Source: Oscillospiraceae bacterium
Lineage (GTDB): Bacteria; Bacillota; Clostridia; Oscillospirales; Acutalibacteraceae
Length of the DNA stretch: 64,000 nucleotides
Direction of reading: 5' to 3'
Assembly (NCBI GenBank): GCA_902786285.1
Contig: CADABX010000001.1
Span: forward strand, 101,750 to 165,749
Under the pieces are notes generated by a model. It saw only the letters and a list, made by a program, of their open reading frames with translations, had not been told where the DNA came from and did no database searches. The translations under genes and the position numbers were made by a program. This document shows positions 58,537 to 64,000 of the stretch, piece after piece. Positions within the stretch are counted from its first letter, which is position 1; each line of letters opens with the position of its first letter.

Positions 58537-59148
58537 ATGCGCTCAAAAAACCCCGAAAAGATGAACGACATCTTGAAATACATTACGGAATACATGATTG
58601 AAAACCACGAACAGCCGACGGTCGCAATCATTGCCTCAGAGTTTCACAACTCCACCAGTACGATCCATGGATATTTGAAAGAGATGGATGAAACGGGGAT
58701 GCTGGCATATAAAGATGGACGGATTGAGCTGCCGATGGATAGTAAGATCGGATATGAAGAAAACACGGCGATTATATTGGATAACAACGCCTCCTGCGGG
58801 CCGGGCAACCCGGAGGAACAGAATATCCAGGCTTATATCAATCTGCCGGCGCGTCTTTTCCCTGAACGGAATCTCGTCGTTCTGACCGCAAAGGGCGACT
58901 CCATGGAAGATGCCGGCATCAGTGAAAACGATCTGCTTTTTGTGGACACTTCCGACCTGCCGAGGAAGGGAGACATTGTGGTTGCGCTGGACGATGAGGG
59001 CGAAACGCAGGTGAAGCGGCTGAGGGGCTATCGAAGCAAAGCACCAATTCTTGCTTATGAAAACCGGGAAAAATACCCGGACAAGCTGTGCGACAAGAAA
59101 ATCGTAGCCATTCAGGGCGTCGTGCGGCATATTCTGAAGCATTGCTGA
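58537..59148 (+). CDS. LexA-like self-cleaving repressor (S24 peptidase)
   Basis: 203 residues. The N-terminal winged helix (about 8-65) resembles LexA. The C-terminal latent protease has Ser122 (KGDSMEDAGI) and Lys160 (TQVKRLRGY), spaced like LexA Ser119/Lys156. The cleavage site 35 residues before the Ser is Cys87-Gly88 (NNASCGPG) rather than Ala-Gly; UmuD also uses Cys-Gly. On DNA damage RecA filaments would trigger cleavage and release the operon. The gene carries a strong promoter with an operator over the start site, consistent with autorepression, and heads a run with DUF6076 (14-base gap), a sigma-like gene and the recombinase. This suggests SOS-type control of element mobility. Confidence 0.88.
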   Translation: MRSKNPEKMNDILKYITEYMIENHEQPTVAIIASEFHNSTSTIHGYLKEMDETGMLAYKDGRIELPMDSKIGYEENTAIILDNNASCGPGNPEEQNIQAYINLPARLFPERNLVVLTAKGDSMEDAGISENDLLFVDTSDLPRKGDIVVALDDEGETQVKRLRGYRSKAPILAYENREKYPDKLCDKKIVAIQGVVRHILKHC

Positions 59149-59162
59149 ACGGATGTGTTCCG

Positions 59163-60314
59163 ATGGAAAAAGCCTTTGATCATATTATTGCGGACTATGC
59201 CGGAAACAAAGTCATGGTTAACGGTGCGGAACACCTGGTTGGTGAATGCAGTGTGGCTCTGCTGAACTGTTTTAATGAGCCGGATGAACTGGAGGCTTTT
59301 GGTGATCTGTCAGATGATATTCTTGCTGATTCCGTGTATGTTGAATCATCCGAAACGACACAGGATCATATCGACGTTCTGTGCGAGGACATTCTTTCCC
59401 TTCTTCGGCTGGTAAAAGATTTTCATCCTTTTGTGCCCTTTGCGACAGAAGTGCAGTTGGAAGCAGTTTGGGAATCCTTATCCGGTGAGATTATTGTTTC
59501 GCTGCGCCGCTTGTATCACGAATGTGCCAAGATTGCCGAAGAAACCGGCAAAGCGGTTCAAACGATCTTGCAGAGAGTGCGTCCGGACCTGGATGCGGAG
59601 CGCATTCTCGGAATCGTTACAAATTCCAATCGGCAGATTGCAAACATGATTACCCTTTACGGAGAGTATGGTCGGGATCTTATGTTCGCGAAGAATGAAA
59701 TAAACGTCTTGGCGGAGCGCTTTAGGCTGTTGAAAAAGCCGGACGCTACCCATCTGCTGCCGATCGCTTTTTATGCGCTCCCAAAGGTTGCAACGCCGAC
59801 AAAGGTACAATTCGTTAAAGCGGAGTTTGAGGGCGACCTGGAGTTTAAGCTGGCGAACCGTTATTTTTTCAGTCGGTATCTTGATTTTATCTTCTATGAT
59901 TTTTATCAGGGACTCGGGCTCGGGCACTATCCGAGAAGATGCGAGGTCTGCGGTAAGTATTTTCTGATGACGGACAGTCATCTGCAGCGTTATTGCAACG
60001 GACTTTCCGGAATCAAAAATCGCGCCGGAAAGGAGCTGACCTGCAGAGCCGTTGGAAAACAGCGTCGGCAAAAGGAGCTTGCCGAAAATGATCCGATCCT
60101 GAGAAAATACAAAACCGTTTGCAATGGCATCCGTAAGGATGTCAGCAGAGGAAAGATCACAGAGGAAACCGCCGAAGCCGCAAAGAGAGCTGCGAAAGAC
60201 TGTAAAGAAAAAGCAAAGCATAACAACGACTACGCAAACGGCGCTTATTTTACCGACATGAATAAAAACAGGTTCTACGCAATGGTGACGCCTAAAGATA
60301 CGCGCGTTGCATAG
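59163..60314 (+). CDS. DUF6076 family protein with CxxC motif
   Basis: 383 residues from the ATG at 59163; the longer frame overlaps the LexA-like gene and its extra residues look non-coding. The N-terminal 220 residues are helical without recognised motifs. The C-terminal part (about 255-360) has PRRCEVCGKYFLMTDSHLQRYC...GKELTCRAVG, four cysteines of a zinc-finger type also seen in DUF6076 proteins, then a Lys-rich region. Such proteins are found in clostridial integrative elements between a LexA-like regulator and a recombinase. Possibly a DNA-binding accessory factor; the function is unknown. It precedes the sigma-like gene by 19 bases. Confidence 0.65.
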   Translation: MEKAFDHIIADYAGNKVMVNGAEHLVGECSVALLNCFNEPDELEAFGDLSDDILADSVYVESSETTQDHIDVLCEDILSLLRLVKDFHPFVPFATEVQLEAVWESLSGEIIVSLRRLYHECAKIAEETGKAVQTILQRVRPDLDAERILGIVTNSNRQIANMITLYGEYGRDLMFAKNEINVLAERFRLLKKPDATHLLPIAFYALPKVATPTKVQFVKAEFEGDLEFKLANRYFFSRYLDFIFYDFYQGLGLGHYPRRCEVCGKYFLMTDSHLQRYCNGLSGIKNRAGKELTCRAVGKQRRQKELAENDPILRKYKTVCNGIRKDVSRGKITEETAEAAKRAAKDCKEKAKHNNDYANGAYFTDMNKNRFYAMVTPKDTRVA

Positions 60315-60333
60315 ACCACAGGAGGATGGATCG

Positions 60334-61341
60334 TTGTACGAAGAAGAAATGGAAGAGTTTGAATATGATTATGACGGTGAACAGCCGGATGAATCGGATA
60401 TATCTGACGAAGAGAAAGCGCCTGTGCCGGGGGTTGACCCTTACCGCATTTTTCGCAAACAATGCTCGCCGGAAAAAGCAGCCATCGAGGGCTGCAATTT
60501 GAATGAAACGATCCAGCGTCATTTTGAAACGTATCTTGCAGACGGAAGTGAGAACGCATGGAGTTGCTTTCTCTCGGCCAGTGAACCGCTGATTAATCGC
60601 GCTGTTTCGGCGTTTGAGGTGCAGTACCATATCAAGGGCTGTTTCGAGGATCTGAAGGGCGCGTTTTTACTCGGTCTCATGATGGCACTTCAACATTATG
60701 ACGCTAAAAAGGAAAAGATGTTTTTTGATTACGCCAAGCAATATGCCAAAAATGAAATGCACCGATTTGTCCGCACCTGCTATTACGGTCACTCGATTCC
60801 ATCGGACTATCAATATAGGGCTCTACGGAACGTGATGTATCTATATCATGAAAACAATGAGATGACCGATTATCGAGCGATCCAGTCGATTGCGAAGGAA
60901 ATCAAAAGCACGCCTGACGATGTGCAGGAATATCTACAGGCTGGTTTTCAAAATGAGTGTTTTGTATCCTATGAAAACCCGTGTCCGGATTCCAAAGAGG
61001 AGGAGTCTTCCTGTGAGGTGCTGGTCGGCAGCGATACGCTGAACCCCGAAGCCGTCTATTTCCAGAGGTTGCGCACAAACGCCGTGCTGGATGCCTTTGA
61101 TTCGCTGACCTACCGGGAAAGGGAAATGGTCGCCATGAAGTTGTCGTTCTGTCCCGATTGCCTGCATCCGCACATGATGAAAGGAAAAAATGGCACGTGC
61201 AGACCGAAACCGCCTCACGCTACATCCTATATCAGTATCGCGGAAGAGTTTGAACTGATTGACGGGGATTCGGCAAAACGAATCATTAAAGGGGCATTAT
61301 GCAAAATGAAAAAACAAATAAAACATGCTCGATGGGTTTAA
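60334..61341 (+). CDS. Sigma-70-like factor of the mobile element
   Basis: 335 residues from a TTG at 60334 behind AGGAGG (8-base spacing); an ATG overlapping that site is out of frame and a TTG at 60307 lacks a ribosome site. The N-terminus is very acidic (EEEMEEFEYDYDGEQPDESD). Region 2-like sequence is at about 95-150 (CFEDLKGAFLLGLMMALQHYDAKK...FFDYAKQYAKNEMHRFVR), region 4-like at about 250-330 (DSLTYREREMVAMKLSF ... ISIAEEFELIDGDSAKRIIKGALCKMKK). A CPDC...CRP insertion splits region 4, which is unusual. It may direct transcription of element genes or be only a structural relative of sigma factors. Confidence 0.7.
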   Translation: MYEEEMEEFEYDYDGEQPDESDISDEEKAPVPGVDPYRIFRKQCSPEKAAIEGCNLNETIQRHFETYLADGSENAWSCFLSASEPLINRAVSAFEVQYHIKGCFEDLKGAFLLGLMMALQHYDAKKEKMFFDYAKQYAKNEMHRFVRTCYYGHSIPSDYQYRALRNVMYLYHENNEMTDYRAIQSIAKEIKSTPDDVQEYLQAGFQNECFVSYENPCPDSKEEESSCEVLVGSDTLNPEAVYFQRLRTNAVLDAFDSLTYREREMVAMKLSFCPDCLHPHMMKGKNGTCRPKPPHATSYISIAEEFELIDGDSAKRIIKGALCKMKKQIKHARWV

Positions 61342-61403
61342 TAAAAATATCTGATGATTCAACATCTGATAAAAATAGAAAACACCTTCCTTTTTGGGCA
61401 TAG

Positions 61404-61491
61404 TTTTACTTGACTCATAGTTGACTGGAATGTGATATTTCACAAAGAACCCCCTATTTTTCATGGAATTATCGCCATTTTTTACTTGACT
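61404..61491 (+). repeat. Direct repeats upstream of the recombinase gene
   Basis: The 261-base gap before the recombinase contains TTTTACTTGACT twice (61404-61415 and 61480-61491), 76 bases apart, with further TTGACTGG/TTGACTC-like copies near them, and a small palindrome TGTGATATTTCACA between (61431-61444). These may be binding sites for the recombinase, the LexA-like protein or the sigma-like factor. Confidence 0.45.
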
Positions 61492-61614
61492 GGGTCTTGA
61501 TTGTCTCTATTTAAAAATATCTTATTTGATTCTTACGACAGAAATTTTTATCCTTTTGCACATTCGCAAAAGGGAAATATGTGTTGTATGCTTAGGTAAA
61601 GGATGGTGATTTTT

Positions 61615-63753
61615 ATGGCATTAAAATGTACAGTAGAAGATTTACGGGAAATTGAAATTGTCAAAAACCGCGCCGTGATCTACGCCCGCTACAGCTCGGA
61701 AAAGCAGAAGGAGGCCAGTATCGAGCAGCAGGTTAACGCTTGTATGGAATACATCACCCGCAAGGGCTACAGCCTGATTCGCGTGTATTCTGACAGTGCG
61801 AAATCTGCGTCGCACAACGTGGAGAAGCGCAGCGATTTCCTGAAGCTGATCGAGGACGCGGAATCCGGCGAGTTTGACGTTGTGGTATCTTATGCGTTGG
61901 ACCGGATCAGCCGCGAAGAGCACGGCGGTTTTTACGGCTATGAAAACGCGCTGAATAGAAACGGGGTGCGTATCGAGTATGCGACGCAGGTCTTTGACGA
62001 TGGCTACGGCGGCGAAATCTCCAAAGCCGTGCATGTGACCATGGCGTCGGAATATGTTGCCCAACTGCGCAAAAACGTGGTACGCGGTATGCGCGACAAT
62101 GTGGAAAACGGCCGCTTTAACGGCGGGAGCAGTATTCCGATCGGAATCAAGATCGTTGGCGAAGGAAAGAAAAACAAACGCTATGCCGTTGATGAAGCGG
62201 TCTGCCCGTATATAAAGCAAGCCTTTGAAATGTATGTGTCCGGACAAACGACCGGAGACATTATGGAGTTTCTGAACGACAACGGTGTTCGGACCTCGCG
62301 CGGAAAAAAGGTCAGCCGCGACACCGTCAACCGTATGTTGGCAAATCCGATCTATATCGGCAGAAGAGTCAGCAAGTTCAACAACAAGGTGGAACACAAA
62401 GTTTATACCGTGGATGGCGTTTGCGAACCGATTATTTCCGAAGAGTTATGGGAACGGACACAGGTATCCCGCCAAAAACGGCTCAACAGAGGAATGACCG
62501 AAGCCAAAAGGAAAAAATACATCTTGCGCGGCAAACTGTTTTGCGGCTTGTGCGGAACAGAAATGGTTGCCGACTGCGGGCGAAGCTCAACCGGTGAGAA
62601 ATATTATTATTACACTTGCGGACACCGCAAACAAGCAAGGGGCGGTGAGCGCTGCAGAAAGCAGCCTATTCCAAAGGAACTGCTGGAAAACTGCGTAATT
62701 GAGATTATCACCAATCGACTTTGGGATCAGGCGATGATCGACGAATATGCCTGCGCTGCAAGAGAAGCGGCAAAAAAACGGGAGGAAGATCCTCAGATTG
62801 TCAGACTTCGAGCAGAAATCAAGTCCCATGCCGAAAAGAAAAAGCGCGCCATGCAGTGTTATCTTGACACCGCTGACACGGAGTGGTATGATATGAGCAA
62901 GGATGAGGCGCGACTTCTCAAAGAATGTGAAGCCGAGCTTGCGACCAGAATCCGTCAGGATCATGCACCGAAGAACGCAGACGAGTTTCTTGCGGAGATC
63001 CGTCAGCTTCGAAGTGCGTGGGACGAAATGCTGAAGACTGATGCAGGCAGGGAACGGATCGTTCAGACCTATGTTGAGCGTATCGATATCTTTGATCCCG
63101 CGCCGGATGATCCCGGGAAATGCCGCTTGGATCTTTTGATTAGAACAGATACAGATGCGGAGGCCTCGGAGCATGTGCAGGCCGAAGTCGAATGTGCCGT
63201 TCGAGTATCTGAAAAAATGGGTCACCACAGCAGTCGGCTCAAAAGAGTCGGCTGCTTCATTTTTGATGATCTGCATCTGCTGCCCGAAACAGACCGCTAT
63301 GTGATTAAACCGAAAGACGGTGCGGACTCCATCGGATTGGAGTTTCTGTCCAAAGAAGCACTGCTGCAACGGGATTTTTCCGACGGCAAAACACTGATCC
63401 AGCCTGCGGTCGATTTTGACTATGAGGTTTCGTTTTATTTTATCAACGACCGCTTCGAATATGCGATGTATGCGCCGGATAAAACCAAAAGATGGGAACT
63501 CAAAGCGTATTCCTGCAGCGATGTGGACATTGCGTTTGCCAGGCGCTTTATTCACTGGAATACCATGGAACGCGGCATTCAGCGCGTAGATGCCTGCCGC
63601 ACGAAAGACGGCCGGCTGCTGCTGGTGGAGCTGGAGGATCTGAATCCGTATCTCTCTGTTCTGGAGGTCGATCCGCAGACCAGAGACCGGTTTATGAAGG
63701 ATTTTGTTGCCGCTTTGGAGCAGGCCTGCCTGCCGGACAAAAACAGCCTGTAA
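61615..63753 (+). CDS. Large serine recombinase fused to an ATP-grasp-like C-terminus
   Basis: 712 residues from the ATG at 61615, better spaced from AAAGG than the ATG at 61603. The N-terminal resolvase domain has catalytic Ser27 (YARYSSEKQ) and DRISREEHGG. A recombinase domain follows (about 150-260), then a zinc-ribbon (LFCGLCGTEM...YYTCGHRK...CRK, about 308-345), a coiled coil and the usual end region (about 470-530, RERIVQTYVERIDIFDP). Large serine recombinases integrate and excise such elements. From about residue 540 the sequence changes to an ATP-grasp-like fold: YVIKPKDGADSIGLEF, TLIQPAVDFDYEVSFYF, IQRVDACRTKDGRLLLVELE. The front part of an ATP-grasp enzyme is missing. Either the element inserted in frame into an ATP-grasp gene or it is a real fusion. 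A terminator follows 35 bases later. Confidence 0.88.
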   Translation: MALKCTVEDLREIEIVKNRAVIYARYSSEKQKEASIEQQVNACMEYITRKGYSLIRVYSDSAKSASHNVEKRSDFLKLIEDAESGEFDVVVSYALDRISREEHGGFYGYENALNRNGVRIEYATQVFDDGYGGEISKAVHVTMASEYVAQLRKNVVRGMRDNVENGRFNGGSSIPIGIKIVGEGKKNKRYAVDEAVCPYIKQAFEMYVSGQTTGDIMEFLNDNGVRTSRGKKVSRDTVNRMLANPIYIGRRVSKFNNKVEHKVYTVDGVCEPIISEELWERTQVSRQKRLNRGMTEAKRKKYILRGKLFCGLCGTEMVADCGRSSTGEKYYYYTCGHRKQARGGERCRKQPIPKELLENCVIEIITNRLWDQAMIDEYACAAREAAKKREEDPQIVRLRAEIKSHAEKKKRAMQCYLDTADTEWYDMSKDEARLLKECEAELATRIRQDHAPKNADEFLAEIRQLRSAWDEMLKTDAGRERIVQTYVERIDIFDPAPDDPGKCRLDLLIRTDTDAEASEHVQAEVECAVRVSEKMGHHSSRLKRVGCFIFDDLHLLPETDRYVIKPKDGADSIGLEFLSKEALLQRDFSDGKTLIQPAVDFDYEVSFYFINDRFEYAMYAPDKTKRWELKAYSCSDVDIAFARRFIHWNTMERGIQRVDACRTKDGRLLLVELEDLNPYLSVLEVDPQTRDRFMKDFVAALEQACLPDKNSL

Positions 63754-63788
63754 ACAGCATTCGCAAAGCATTTACTGAAACTGTCTGG

Positions 63789-63820
63789 GAAGACACCGAA
63801 AAGGGCGTCTTCTTTTTTTT
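63789..63820 (+). terminator. Terminator after the recombinase/ATP-grasp gene
   Basis: GAAGACACC...GGGCGTCTTC (63789-63813) forms a stem with one mismatch and a GAAAA loop, followed by eight T residues. Confidence 0.8.
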
Positions 63821-64000
63821 ACAGGAAAACGAAGATACATGGAAAAATATACAAAAACAGCCATTATTTTTAAGAAAAGAATCAGCAGGTTGTTTTTGAA
63901 TATGTTATGGTACAATTGATGGGTAACAAATAAAAGAAGAAATTCAACTCAAATGTGATATGATGTTAATAACCACAAAAACACATATCAAGGGAGAGCT
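63821..64000 (+). promoter_or_regulatory. Probable leader of a gene beyond the window
   Basis: No gene is seen. The stretch is AT-rich with TACAAT at 63911-63916 and TATGAT at 63959-63964 as candidate -10 boxes, and ends in AAGGGAGAG, which would be a ribosome binding site for a plus-strand gene starting just past base 64000. Confidence 0.4.

Larger units (their letters stand above)
44430..63250. mobile_element. Integrative mobilizable element, approximate limits
   Basis: A block of about 19 kb. Minus-strand genes for ParB-like protein, MobV relaxase and a damaged AAA ATPase lie on the left. Plus-strand cargo (TnpV, AbiEi-like, RhuM, type III restriction-modification, SIR2) and a LexA-like/DUF6076/sigma/serine recombinase block lie on the right. 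It has relaxase and oriT but no type IV secretion genes, so transfer would need a helper. The ends are inferred: left near the IS200 element, right within the recombinase/ATP-grasp reading frame. Codon use and GC content vary between cargo genes (the SIR2 gene is clearly AT-rich), which suggests mosaic assembly. Confidence 0.7.

Overview
The window is a chromosomal segment around the replication origin of an anaerobic, probably gut-associated Firmicute of class Clostridia. The evidence is the dnaA-dnaN-S4-recF-remB-gyrB-gyrA run, the B. subtilis-like DnaA-trio in the dnaA-dnaN gap, AGGAGG-type ribosome binding sites, InlB B-repeat surface proteins and a clostridial-type mobilizable element. 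I cannot name a genus.

Region 1 (1-22.3 kb, minus strand) holds secreted proteins. There is a giant modular protein of at least 4,056 residues that runs off the left edge, a 2,136-residue InlB B-repeat protein ending in a Cys/His-rich tail, and a 669-residue protein sharing its CxxC repeats. Between the last two lie a cluster of GC-rich palindromes and a REP-associated transposase flanked by two copies of its paired-hairpin repeat.

Region 2 (22.4-27.7 kb, minus) is a likely operon: a zinc-ribbon/TPR membrane protein, a small membrane protein and a GH2 beta-galactosidase.

Region 3 (27.9-43.2 kb) is the origin neighbourhood. Minus-strand genes in transcription order are dnaA, dnaN, S4 protein, recF, remB, gyrB, gyrA, an LCP ligase, a HAD phosphatase, mnmG, rsmG and parB/noc. 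Two perfect parS sites lie in and just before mnmG. Compared with B. subtilis, mnmG-rsmG-parB sit on the other side of dnaA, and rpmH-rnpA-yidC-jag-mnmE are not here. nth and two tRNA genes (Met, Glu) lie on the plus strand beyond dnaA; four tandem tetraloop hairpins separate the tRNAs.

Region 4 (about 43.7-63.8 kb) is accessory. An IS200-type insertion sequence is followed by an integrative mobilizable element of about 19 kb. The element has a ParB-like protein, a MobV relaxase with a recognisable oriT, a broken AAA ATPase gene, TnpV, an AbiEi-like antitoxin, RhuM, a type III restriction-modification pair, a frameshifted long SIR2 protein, and a LexA-like/DUF6076/sigma-like/serine recombinase block. 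The LexA-like gene has a consensus promoter overlapped by an inverted-repeat operator. The serine recombinase continues in frame into an ATP-grasp-like domain, either a true fusion or the right junction of the element with a chromosomal gene.

The most interesting points are: the recombinase/ATP-grasp fusion; the long SIR2 gene split at an A-run beside a type III system; the origin with a DnaA-trio paired with a DnaA whose DNA-contact motif is altered; the RAYT with its two repeats; a hairpin that hides the parB ribosome binding site; the tetraloop hairpin array between tRNAs; and the giant modular surface protein.
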